64,000 nt of DNA from contig CAZWCX010000013.1 in NCBI GenBank assembly GCA_964632945.1, forward strand, positions 1 through 64,000, given 5' to 3'. Positions 1-9,000 of this stretch are shown here, piece after piece; positions within the stretch are counted from its first letter, which is position 1; the number at the start of each line of letters is the position of its first letter. The DNA comes from CAZWCX01 sp964632945. GTDB lineage: Bacteria; Planctomycetota; MHYJ01; WSZJ01; CAZWCX01. The translations under genes were made by a program, and so were the position numbers. The notes under the pieces were generated by a model. It worked only from the letters and a program-made list of their open reading frames with translations. It did no database searches and was not told the DNA's origin.

Positions 1-3
1 GAG

Positions 4-46
4 CCGGATTGTTCGCGAACAGCGAAGCTGCTCGCGAATAATCCGG
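4..46 (-). terminator. Long hairpin directly after the esterase gene
   Basis: Positions 4-23 pair with 27-46 to give a 20-bp stem around a GAA loop, with one A-C mismatch (19/31) and one G-T wobble (11/39). It begins 1 nt after the minus-strand stop codon of the esterase gene. There is no T-tract, so it is either an intrinsic-terminator-like structure, an mRNA 3'-end stabiliser or a dispersed palindromic repeat. Confidence 0.55.
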
Positions 47-47
47 G

Positions 48-1001
48 CTAGCGCTTCGGATGCGCCGCAAAGAACGCCCAGATCGCCTCGGTTCCGTCGA
101 AGTCGCGACAGACCCGTCCGATCCTACCCTCGGGAAGGTACTGCGACCCGCCCGGCCAGGTGTGACCCCCGCCGGCGATCCGGTAGAGGACCACGTCGAC
201 CCCGCCCCGGCCGCCGGTCCAGCGACGCGCATGCACCCGACAGCCGTCTCCGGGGGAGGCGTCCGGCAGCGTCTCCCGCGCCGGCTCGGCGGCGCATCCG
301 TTGTGCTCGATCCACTTCCGCAGCGCCTCCTCGGTCGGGATGATCTCGCCGCGATCGCCGCGGGCAATCTTCCCGCCGTCGTACGGGACCAGCGGGTCCT
401 CCACGCCCTGAATGACGAACACCGACACGGGATGCTCCGGTCGGAACGTCTCGTCGAATGGACTCGCCATGCCGCCGACGACCGGGGCGATGGCGGCGAT
501 CAGGTCCGATCGCCGGGCCGCGAGGGTGTGGGAGAAGATCGCCCCGTTGGAGATTCCGGTCGAAAAGACGCGGCGGCGATCGAACGGATGCGTCCGCTCC
601 ACGTCCTCGAGCAACGCCGCCACGAACCCGACGTCGTCGGCGCCCTCGCGAATGGCCGGTTGGTCGGGGGCGATTCGTCCGTCATTCCAGCCCCGCGCCA
701 CGCCTTCCGGATACACGGCGAGAAAGCGCTCCCGGTCGGCCAGCTCGCTGAAGCGAGTCCCGCGTTCTCCTGAGACCGCGTCGCCGCCGCCGCCGTGAAA
801 CATCAGCACGAGCGCCGGCCGCTCGACGGCGGTCATCCCCGGAGGGACGTGCAGCAAATACGACCGCGCGCGTCCGTCCACGGTGAGGAACCGGCGGACG
901 GTGTCGGGACCGGGCTTGCGGAGAAGCGCCCGGCAGGCGGCGACGCCCAGAAACGAGACCAGCAACACCGTGATCAGGGCCAGAATCTTGCGGCGGGACA
1001 T
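48..1001 (-). CDS. LpqC/PHB-depolymerase-like alpha/beta hydrolase (probable lipoprotein esterase)
   Basis: 317 aa. The N-terminus is a basic stretch, a hydrophobic segment (about 6-22) and a lipobox-like VAAC with Cys23, so the enzyme is probably exported and lipid-anchored. An HGGGG oxyanion-hole motif (69-73) precedes the nucleophile elbow GISNG with Ser151. Asp202 in the EDPLVPYDG segment and His280 in GGGHTWPGG complete the catalytic triad expected for the poly(3-hydroxybutyrate) depolymerase/LpqC family (COG3509), which also contains feruloyl and acetyl-xylan esterases. The substrate cannot be read from sequence. The gene is 100 nt downstream of the RING-like gene on the same strand. 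No clear Shine-Dalgarno sequence precedes this ATG, but the signal peptide begins exactly here. Confidence 0.9.
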   Translation of the reverse strand: MSRRKILALITVLLVSFLGVAACRALLRKPGPDTVRRFLTVDGRARSYLLHVPPGMTAVERPALVLMFHGGGGDAVSGERGTRFSELADRERFLAVYPEGVARGWNDGRIAPDQPAIREGADDVGFVAALLEDVERTHPFDRRRVFSTGISNGAIFSHTLAARRSDLIAAIAPVVGGMASPFDETFRPEHPVSVFVIQGVEDPLVPYDGGKIARGDRGEIIPTEEALRKWIEHNGCAAEPARETLPDASPGDGCRVHARRWTGGRGGVDVVLYRIAGGGHTWPGGSQYLPEGRIGRVCRDFDGTEAIWAFFAAHPKR

Positions 1002-1101
1002 GCGTGGGTCCTCCTTGGGGCGGCGCGTGGCCGATCGGGCGCCGCCGGTCCGGAATACCGACCGGGCCGGTCGCGGGTTTCATTTGCCCGAGGACCGCGG
1101 C

Positions 1102-2046
1102 CTACCCTCCCTCCTTCTCCCCGGGTTCCGCGTTCCCCTCGACGTAGGTCGGACAACCGCAGCCGAACGTCGAGCAGGAACCGTGGTAGTCCCAACAGTC
1201 CCGATGGTGCGGCGTTCGGCAACGGGTGCAGGCGATCCGTTCCGCCGTCACGACCTCGCCGCAGACCTGACAAAGCGCCGGGGCGGCGCCCACGCCGGAA
1301 TCGGACGCCAGGATCCGCACGCCGGGGTCCGAGCGGGTGGGCGCCACCGCGCGCAATAGAACCTCCAGCATCGCGCACGCGCTCCGAAACACGTCCTCGG
1401 GCTTGCGGTTCTCCGTTTCGCCGAGAGGAAAGTAGAGCAGCGCGCGCCGTTCCCGGACCTCGAGCAGTGGGGAGGGCGGGCGGGCCAGGTCGTCGAGACG
1501 GGCGAAGTGCGTCCAGACCTCCAGGGGCAAGCGGACCCCGCGTTCCCCGTCGTGCGGAAACACCAGGTCGAACCGGTCGTCGAACGATCGCACGCCGACG
1601 GCGTAGGGGGAGGTGATCCCCAACGAGGGCACGGGCTGGGGTCCCATGCGCGCGCGGACCTGGAACACGGGGGGGTGCTGACCGGTGAAGAACGAGGACA
1701 CCACCCCCCAGCGGATGGGACCCAGTTCGCGCTGGGAGTACCCGAAGCGGAATCCGCGCCAGGAGAAATGGGCCTGTCGAACCATCCCCCCGGATTGCGG
1801 GGGGGGATCCGAAGCCAGGAAGCGCGCGAGGTCTTGGAGCCGGGGAAGTTCTCCGGCGCCGACGTCCGGCAGCACGGTCGAGGGGTCCGGTGAGGAACTG
1901 CCCGCGAGAGCCGCGCCCGCGCCCTCCCGGGGTGCGGACTCGGTCCGCGGCCGTCCGCGGCGGCCCCGTCGGCGTCGAGTCCACCAGAGCCCCAGGGCGA
2001 TGGCCGCGGTCCCCGCGAGGCTGCCGGCAATCCAGAGGAGTTCCAT
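1102..2046 (-). CDS. Membrane-anchored protein with C-terminal RING-like zinc finger
   Basis: 314 aa. A single N-terminal transmembrane helix (about 4-22) is followed by an Arg-rich stop-transfer stretch, which places the rest in the cytoplasm. The middle (about 60-245) is unrecognised. The C-terminus carries a dense Cys/His cluster: C259xxC262, C273xxC276, H280, H281, C284, then C291, C296 and C298, the cross-brace spacing of RING-type fingers. Prokaryotic RING-finger families are known from planctomycetes, sometimes tethered by an N-terminal helix; whether they act as ubiquitin-like ligases or as structural zinc domains is not settled. There is no Shine-Dalgarno sequence before the ATG, but a promoter sits almost against it (see 2053-2082). 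Confidence 0.75.
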   Translation of the reverse strand: MELLWIAGSLAGTAAIALGLWWTRRRRGRRGRPRTESAPREGAGAALAGSSSPDPSTVLPDVGAGELPRLQDLARFLASDPPPQSGGMVRQAHFSWRGFRFGYSQRELGPIRWGVVSSFFTGQHPPVFQVRARMGPQPVPSLGITSPYAVGVRSFDDRFDLVFPHDGERGVRLPLEVWTHFARLDDLARPPSPLLEVRERRALLYFPLGETENRKPEDVFRSACAMLEVLLRAVAPTRSDPGVRILASDSGVGAAPALCQVCGEVVTAERIACTRCRTPHHRDCWDYHGSCSTFGCGCPTYVEGNAEPGEKEGG

Positions 2047-2052
2047 GCGGGA

Positions 2053-2082
2053 ATCGTGTCACGCGTCCGGGGGGCGGGTCAA
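2053..2082 (-). promoter_or_regulatory. Candidate promoter giving a leaderless mRNA for the RING-like gene
   Basis: On the minus strand a TTGACC -35 (2082-2077), an 18-bp spacer and a CACGAT -10 (2058-2053) end only 6 nt before the ATG at 2046. Transcription would start at or next to the start codon, which fits the absence of a Shine-Dalgarno sequence. Confidence 0.45.
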
Positions 2083-2307
2083 CCGGAATCCCCGGAACGG
2101 AACGGGCCCACGCGATCCCGCGCCGGATCCCGTTCCCCCTTTCGCCCGCGCCCGGCTGGCCCGGGATTCTTCCGGAACGGCTTCGCTGGGCGCGAACCGT
2201 CCAGAGCAAGACTGACTCGCCCAACCTGCGACACCGTGTATCGCACGCCGGCCGCCCCGTGGTCCTGGTTGCTGACGCCGCCAGGAGCCCGCGGGCGGAT
2301 TCTTCAC

Positions 2308-2327
2308 GAAGCCGCTGACGCGGCTTC
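2308..2327 (-). terminator. Hairpin after the saccharopine dehydrogenase family gene
   Basis: Perfect 8-bp inverted repeat (2308-2315 with 2320-2327, 4-nt loop), 13 nt past the minus-strand stop codon. No T-tract. Like the hairpin at 4-46, it follows a TAG stop that runs directly into CCCG. Confidence 0.45.
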
Positions 2328-2340
2328 ATACTCGTGCGGG

Positions 2341-3534
2341 CTAGATCCCGCCCGCCCCCTGTCCCTCGGGCGCGCCGCTCCGGCTCGTTCCGGCCTCGAT
2401 CTCGAACGACTCGACCACGTGCGAGGTCGTCCGCGGCGGCATCTTGCCGGGCACCGGCTCGTAGCAGCGCCCGAACCGGTTGGTCAGGAAGTCGGCAAGC
2501 GCAACCTGCTCCTGCCGCACGAACCCCTGGCGGGGCAGTTTCCCCTTCCCGTGCAGGTCGAGCACCGCGCACAGGCTCGCGGCCGTCGTGATCTGGATCG
2601 CGCTGCAGCGCTCGCCCAGGAACTCGCCGTGGTAGATCTTGCGCGCGTCGGTGACCTGCGTGAGATGACCCTCCCGCCAACCGGTCACCGTGCAGAAAAT
2701 CAGCACCACGTCCTGCGGCGTGATCGGCACGGCGTTCTCGAAGATCTCCCGAAGCAGCGGACGACGATCATTCAGGCGCAGCTCGTTCATGAGCAGGTGG
2801 ATCAGTTCGCGGTGCCCGCGGTAGCGGATGGTCTTGTAGTTGAGCGTCCGGACCTTGGCGTTCAGAGTGTCGCAAAGGGTGCCCACGCCCCCGGACGTGT
2901 TGAAGGCCTCGTAGTCGACCCCGTCCAGCGAGAAATGCTCGAGCCCCTCGAGCGGCAGGACCTCCCGCAGGCGACCGTCGTGGATCGCCTCGCACGGGTT
3001 GCCGTACTCGTTGATGAGGCCGTCGGTGGACCAGGTGAGGTTGTACTTCAGCTGGTTGCTGGGAAAGATCGGCAGCGCCCCCACCCGCAGCCGCACCTCG
3101 TCCAACCGCTCGAATCCGCGCGTGAGGTCGTGGGCGGCGATGGAGACGAAACCGGGCGCGAGACCGCACTGCGGCATGAAAATCTGCCCCGCCCGGGCCT
3201 GCGCGGCAATCTCCTTCACCGCTCGGGTCGTCTCGACGTCCTCGGTAAGGTCGAAATAGCTCGCGCCGTTCCGCAACGCGGCGCGCGCAACGCCCGGATT
3301 GAGCGAGAAGGAAAGCGCCGAAAGCACGCTCTGGCGGCCCTTCATCGCGGCGTCGAGATCCTCCCCGCGCGCGCTGTCGATCCGGACCGTCGATACCCCG
3401 CGGACCCCCTTCAATCGCCCCAGGGCCCCTTCGTCCAGGTCCCCGACGAGGACGTCGTATTCGCCCGTCTGGCCGAGGAACTTGGCGACCGCGTTGCCGA
3501 TCTTGCCCGCGCCGAGCAGTAGCACCTTGTGCAT
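2341..3534 (-). CDS. Saccharopine dehydrogenase / lysine 6-dehydrogenase family protein
   Basis: 397 aa. It opens with a Rossmann beta strand and GAGKIG (8-13), followed by the acidic GDLDEG end of the second strand, so it binds NAD(P). The remainder matches the saccharopine dehydrogenase fold, including the GLAPGF segment typical of the LysDH/saccharopine reductase branch. The family interconverts saccharopine, lysine and allysine, but many members are uncharacterised, so the substrate is open. The frame is open 63 codons further upstream; I chose the internal ATG because the Rossmann strand starts at residue 2 and a GGTGGGAG Shine-Dalgarno-like stretch precedes it. Divergent from the DUF3300-like gene. 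Confidence 0.85.
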   Translation of the reverse strand: MHKVLLLGAGKIGNAVAKFLGQTGEYDVLVGDLDEGALGRLKGVRGVSTVRIDSARGEDLDAAMKGRQSVLSALSFSLNPGVARAALRNGASYFDLTEDVETTRAVKEIAAQARAGQIFMPQCGLAPGFVSIAAHDLTRGFERLDEVRLRVGALPIFPSNQLKYNLTWSTDGLINEYGNPCEAIHDGRLREVLPLEGLEHFSLDGVDYEAFNTSGGVGTLCDTLNAKVRTLNYKTIRYRGHRELIHLLMNELRLNDRRPLLREIFENAVPITPQDVVLIFCTVTGWREGHLTQVTDARKIYHGEFLGERCSAIQITTAASLCAVLDLHGKGKLPRQGFVRQEQVALADFLTNRFGRCYEPVPGKMPPRTTSHVVESFEIEAGTSRSGAPEGQGAGGI

Positions 3535-3864
3535 CGAAACCACTCCCACCGATTCCTGAATTCCGACGCGGTCTTGTACCCCATCCGCTGGACGCGGCCA
3601 ATGGAAATGTGGCCGGATCGCCGGTCCCGGCTCCTCCCCAGGGCCCCGATTCCGCTCCACGACGCTACCGTCCCGATCCGCAAGTGATTCGCAAAGTATT
3701 TTAGAACAGAAGTTTACGAGCAAAGAGAATATTAATACGTTTTCCTTTCAAGGACCGGAACCCCGGGGGTATAGTGAGGGTTTCAAGTCCTCGTGTGGGC
3801 CGAACGGTTTGCTTCGGATGCGTTTCAGCCCCCTTCCGACTCTCCCCAGCCCTGAGGGACGCCC
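3535..3864. promoter_or_regulatory. Divergent intergenic region with AT-rich promoter island
   Basis: 330 nt without a gene. Positions 3690-3760 are far more AT-rich than the surroundings. Candidate promoters: minus strand TTGCTC (3723-3718), 17-bp spacer, AATACT (3700-3695) toward the dehydrogenase; plus strand TTTACG (3713-3718), 17-bp spacer, TACGTT (3736-3741) toward the DUF3300-like gene. The two -35 elements overlap at 3718, so the divergent promoters may compete. Confidence 0.4.
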
Positions 3865-5880
3865 ATGCATCTCCGCTCGAAATTGACGCGCACGCTCACC
3901 CTGGCCGTGTTGATCCTCTTCACCTGCACGCTCACCGTGGAGCCGTCGCCGCTGGACGACCTGGCGCGGCCGCTGTCGCAACCCACGTTGGAGGCCCTGG
4001 TGGCGGGAGTCGCGCTCTACCCGGACCCGGTGCTGGAGCAGGTGTTCGATGCCGCGCAGCATCCGCTGGCGATTCTGCGGGCGGCCAACGAGCGCGACAA
4101 TCCGTTGCGGCCGGGCCGGCGCCCGGGGCTGCTGGCGGGGGGCAACCTTCCGGAGAGCGTGAAGTTCCTCCAGGACTATCCCGAGGTCCTGGCCGAACTC
4201 AACGACCACCTGTTTCTGACCGCCCGGCTGGGGATCGCCGTGCGCAATCAGCCGGATGACGTTTGGGCGGCCGTCGCGGCCGTGCGTGGTCGGGTCGAGG
4301 AGGCGGTGGTGCAGTCGGTGCCGCCGGCGACGGCCGGGACGGCAGCGGCGGGTGAAGCCGCCGCTCCCGCAGGCGAGACCGTGGTGATCGTGACCGAGGG
4401 CGGTCAATCGGTGGTGGTTCCGGCGACGCTCTACGTGCAGGCGTGCGAAGCCGTGTGCGACACGCTGCTCGCCTCCGCGGTCGTCGTCGAGGAATTGAGC
4501 GAAGTCTACGTGGAGAGCGCCGCGGCGCTGGAGGCGACTTCGACCGAGGTCTACGGGGAGACCGCGGAGGGCGGAACGGTGGAGGGCGGGTCGACCTCCA
4601 CCACCGTGACCGGTCCGTACGGGCAGGCGACCGCGGGGACGAAGGAAGGGAGCGCCACGGTGACGGGCCCGGCCGGCAACTCGGCGACGATCGAGGGGGA
4701 AGGCGCGGCGGTGGTCGCCTCGAACGGGAACACGACGGTGGCGGCCGGCGCGGGGACGGCGACGATCACGGGCCCCAACGGGCAGAGCGCGACCGCGTCC
4801 GGCGCCGGCGTGGCGGGCAAGACCACGCAGGGCGACACCACCTACGGGGCGGCGGCGGGCGCCGGCACGGTGACCGGCCCCAACGGCAATACCGCGTCCG
4901 GAGCGGCGGCGGGCAAGGGACAGGTGACGCAGAACGAGAACGGGACCACCTGGAGCACCGAAGCGGCTGCGGCCGGGCAGACCAGCACGGGTCGCGCGGG
5001 CACGGCCACGCACAGCGGTTCGGGCAGCGCCACGACCAACGCCGATGGATCGACGACGGTCCAGCGACAGGCCGACCACACCGTCTCCGGCGTGAACGGA
5101 TCTGCCACCACCCACCACGAGGGGGAGACGACGATCCAGCCGGACGGCACGGGGACCTACCAGGGTTCCACCGACCTTCAGACCAGCCAGGGGGGAAGCT
5201 ACTCCACCGAGACCACCGCGGGCGGGGGCCAGGCGTCCTCGACGGTGACCAACAACAACACGGGTCAGTCGAAGACCTACACCGCCGGTGACGGGCAGGT
5301 GACGAACCCGCCCGCGTCCTCCTCCGGCCAGAAGAGCGGGCAGCCCGCGAGCCCGGACGCGGCCGCGAAGTCGGGCGGTTCGGGCGCGAGCACCGGCGCC
5401 GAAGGCGCGGCGCGCCGGACCGGGGGGACCAGCGGCGGCGGCGCGGATTCCGGCGCGCGGACCGGCGCGGGCGCCCCGGCTCCCGGGGGTTCCACGGGCG
5501 GTTCGGGCAGCCTGCAGGAGCGGTTCGGCAAGCGCTTCGGGGATCGCGCCCCGGGCGGCGCGGCGGCCGGGGAACGCAAGCCGTCGGGCGGGGTGAAGCC
5601 CGGTTCCGGCGCGGCGGCGCGCGGCTCCGGGTCCGCGAGCGGACGCTCCGCCGCGGGCAAGGGTTCCCGCGAGCGCTATTCCACGGTGACGCAGCAGCAG
5701 ATGCGCGCCGGCCAGCAGGCCCACAAGCAGAACTGGGGGAAGGTCAACCAGAAGGCCAACAAGACCGGGATGAAGTCGCCGGGCAAGGCTTCCGGCGGCC
5801 GTTCGGGCGGGACGGTCAAGCCCCCGTCCGGCGGCGGCCGCCCCAGCGGCGGCGGCCGGGGCGGCGGTCGGGGGCGATAG
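3865..5880 (+). CDS. DUF3300-like secreted repeat protein with Gly/Ser-rich tail
   Basis: 671 aa. Signal peptide (1-24), then a DUF3300-like domain (about 40-145) with the family hallmark ALYPDP (50-55) and the following FLQDYPEVLAELND segment. Residues about 190-480 are a Thr/Gly/Ser/Ala/Asn-rich region built from imperfect units such as TVTGPNGNTASG and ATITGPNGQSATASG, reminiscent of surface or fibre repeats. Residues about 490-671 are basic, Gly/Pro/Ser-rich low complexity ending in SGGGRGGGRGR. GAGGG lies 5 nt before the ATG. DUF3300 function is unknown; the architecture suggests an extracellular or envelope structural role. A terminator-like hairpin follows. Confidence 0.8.
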   Translation: MHLRSKLTRTLTLAVLILFTCTLTVEPSPLDDLARPLSQPTLEALVAGVALYPDPVLEQVFDAAQHPLAILRAANERDNPLRPGRRPGLLAGGNLPESVKFLQDYPEVLAELNDHLFLTARLGIAVRNQPDDVWAAVAAVRGRVEEAVVQSVPPATAGTAAAGEAAAPAGETVVIVTEGGQSVVVPATLYVQACEAVCDTLLASAVVVEELSEVYVESAAALEATSTEVYGETAEGGTVEGGSTSTTVTGPYGQATAGTKEGSATVTGPAGNSATIEGEGAAVVASNGNTTVAAGAGTATITGPNGQSATASGAGVAGKTTQGDTTYGAAAGAGTVTGPNGNTASGAAAGKGQVTQNENGTTWSTEAAAAGQTSTGRAGTATHSGSGSATTNADGSTTVQRQADHTVSGVNGSATTHHEGETTIQPDGTGTYQGSTDLQTSQGGSYSTETTAGGGQASSTVTNNNTGQSKTYTAGDGQVTNPPASSSGQKSGQPASPDAAAKSGGSGASTGAEGAARRTGGTSGGGADSGARTGAGAPAPGGSTGGSGSLQERFGKRFGDRAPGGAAAGERKPSGGVKPGSGAAARGSGSASGRSAAGKGSRERYSTVTQQQMRAGQQAHKQNWGKVNQKANKTGMKSPGKASGGRSGGTVKPPSGGGRPSGGGRGGGRGR

Positions 5881-5891
5881 CCCGGAGGATC

Positions 5892-5925
5892 GGGTCGGCG
5901 CCCGGGGAGACCCGTGCGCCGACCC
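5892..5925 (+). terminator. Terminator-like hairpin
   Basis: Perfect 10-bp inverted repeat (5892-5901 with 5916-5925) around a 14-nt loop, 11 nt after the stop codon of the DUF3300-like gene. There is no T-run, so Rho-independent termination is only suggested. Confidence 0.5.
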
Positions 5926-6095
5926 AATGCGGGCACCCCTCCCCCCGGGAGCGGCGCGATGCGGTCGCACCCGGCGGACGGCGCTCGACCATCCGCCGGC
6001 GATGAAAAACCGCGGATGGCGGAATCGGGACGGGACACGGGCCGCCCGGATTGGTAAGATCCGGAAACCCCCGGCCCGGGAGGAGCCGACGTCCC

Positions 6096-9000
6096 ATGGA
6101 CACCCCCACGATTCCGAGCACCCCATCGCCGGACCGGCAGCCGACGCGTCCCGCACGCGACCTCGTGGACACGCTGCGGATGTCGGACCCGCCGCCCGCT
6201 CCCGGCGAGGTGGACCCCGCCACCCCGGCCTTCGGCCGCTATCGCATCCTGCGCGAACTCGGCCGCGGGGGCATGGGGGCGGTCTTCCTGGCCCACGACC
6301 CGCAGCTCGGCCGCGAGGTCGCCCTCAAGCTCCTGCTCGCCGGCGGTGACGCCGGCGAAGAGGAGGTCCGGCGTTTCCACCGCGAGGCGCAGGCGGCGGC
6401 GCGGCTGTCCCACCGGAACGTGATCTCCACCTACGACGTGGGCGTGGCCGGCGGAAAGCACTACTTCACGATGGAGGCCGTACGCGGCGGAAGCGTCGCC
6501 GCGCTCCGCAAGACGCGTCGCCGGCTCCCGCCCCACGAGGCGGCCCGGCTGGTGCGCGAGGCCGCGGAGGGAGTCGCCTTCGCCCACGCCGCCGGGATCG
6601 TCCATCGCGACCTCAAACCCGAGAACCTCCTCCTCGACGAGGCGGGCGTAGTCAAGGTCTCCGACTTCGGCCTTGCGCGCATTCTCACGGACTCCGAAGC
6701 GCAGCGCCTCACCCGCACGGGCGTGATCATGGGCACACCGGCGTACATGTCGCCGGAGCAGGCCGAGGGCGCATCCGCGGTGGACGCCCGCAGCGACGTC
6801 TACAGCCTGGGCTCGATCCTCTACGACCTGGTCACCGGCGAACTCCCGTACGCCGGCGGCACGCCGACCGAGATCGTCTTTCGCAAGATCAGCCGGGATC
6901 CGGTTCCGCCGCGGCGGCTGGTGCCGCAGATCCCGCCCGACCTGGAGACGATCATCGAGAAGTCGATGGAGCGCGAGCCGGAACGCCGCTATCCGAGCGC
7001 GCGCGAAATGGCCGACGATCTCGGCCGCTACCTCGATGGGGAACCGATTGCGGCCCGGCCGATCTCCGTCCTCGGACGCTGGCGCAGGCGGGTCTGGAAG
7101 CATCGGGGCTGGTGGGCGGCGGCGATGGGGTTGGCGGCGTTGGCGGCGGGGTCCGCGGGAACGGCCTGGATGCTCTGGTCCCGGCAGGAGGAGGTCCTGC
7201 ACGCGAAGGAGCATGCCGAGGCCGGCGCCGCGGAGATGCGGCTCGCCATGGAAAAGGCGCAATCCGTTTCCCGCGTGCTGGCCCGCTGGGCGCGGGTCGC
7301 CTCGGCCGTGCGCCGGCTCGAGCGCGTCTCGGGCCGGGCCGCGCGCCCCGGAGGAGATTCCGCCGCGGCTGCGGAAGACTGGGCGGAAGTCGAGCGCTTC
7401 CTCGCCGACACCCCCGCGGACAGCGCCTCCCAGGCGACCGCGCGGGCCTTCGTCGGCTGGGCCGCGGTGCTCGCGGGTCGTCGCGACGAGGCCCGTCGCC
7501 GCTTCCAGGAAGCCGTCGAGGCCGATCCGGACGTCCCGTACGGCCGCTTGATGGATGCGATGTGGTGCTTCTCCGCCTACCTGGACGAGCAGCAGCTCCC
7601 GGTCACGAACACGAGCGCCGCGGGGATCCTGTTCGGACCGCGACCGCCGGAGACCGCCTCGATGACCGCGACGCGCGAACGGATGGAGGCGCTGCTGGCC
7701 GAGGCGGCGCGGGCGAAGGTCTGGGGAAAGGAGGGGGCGGGAGAGTTCGCGGTCGCCCAGGCGGCGATTCGCGCCATGCAGGACGGCGAATATGAGCGGG
7801 CGGAGGCGGAATTCACGCGCGCGCTGGAGTCCCCCGACCTGCGGGCCTTGACGACCCCGCTGCAGCTCGGGCGGGCGTGCGTCCGTTACCTGCGGATGCG
7901 CTTCGCGGAGGCGCGGGCGGACGTCGAGGACCTGCGCGAGGCCGCCCCCGACCACATCGCGCGCCTCGGCGTCTCCAGCCTCGTGAAGTGGGCCCAGGCG
8001 CAGGCGGGGTCGCAGCAAGGCGAGGATCCTCGCCCACTGCTCGAGGATGCGCGTCGCGACCTGGACGAGATCCTGCGCCAGGACCCGAACGCCTTCTGGG
8101 CGTCGGCGAACCGCGGGCTCCTCTGGACGCGCCTGGGCGAAGCCGCGGCCTCGCGCGGACAGGATCCGGCCGCGGCGTACGACGCGGCGCAGGCGGATTT
8201 CGAGCGGTCGATGCGCGGCCGTCCCGGCGTGGCCTGGAACCACCTGAACCGGGGCGGCGTGCATGCCCGGCGCGCGGAACGGGAGATCGCCCGCGGGGGC
8301 GACCCCGGACCACACCTGGAGCGCGCGCTCGCCGATTTTGGCGAGGCGTTGCGCCTCGACTCCACGCTCGCGGCCGCGCCGATGAATCGCGCCCTCGTGT
8401 ACCTGCGACAGGCGGAGGCCGAGGCCGCGCGCGGCGAGGATCCCACGGCCGCCCTCCAGCAGGCGACCGCCGAGGCGACGCGGGCCCTCGAACTCGACCC
8501 GGCGCTCCTGCCGGCGCTGGTCAATCGCGGCGCCGCGTGGCTGCGCCTGGGCGAACGGATGACGATGGTCGGGATGGACGCGGGGACAATGTATGACCAG
8601 GCCGCCGCGGACGCCGACGCGGTCCTGCGGCAAAACCCGGACGTGGCGGAAGCCTATGCCCTGCGCGGACAGGCGCGGCTGCGCCGCGCGGAGGCGGAGG
8701 GGGGCCGCGGCGCGGATCCGCGTCCCGGGATCGACGCGGCGATCGCCGACCTGGGCGAGGCGGTGCGGCGGAACCCGGCCTTGCCGGACGTCTTCAGCAA
8801 CCGCGGCAGCGCCCACTCCAAACGCGCCCTGGCCGACCACGCGCGCGGCGGAGATCCCTCGGCTTCGATCGCGGCCGCGCTGGCCGATTTCGACGAATCG
8901 ATGCGGCAGAACCCCGAAAACGGCCTGGTCTACAACAACCGCGGCGCCGTCCACCTCCTTTGCGGACATGTCGCCACCGCGCGCGGGGAGGATGCGCGCG

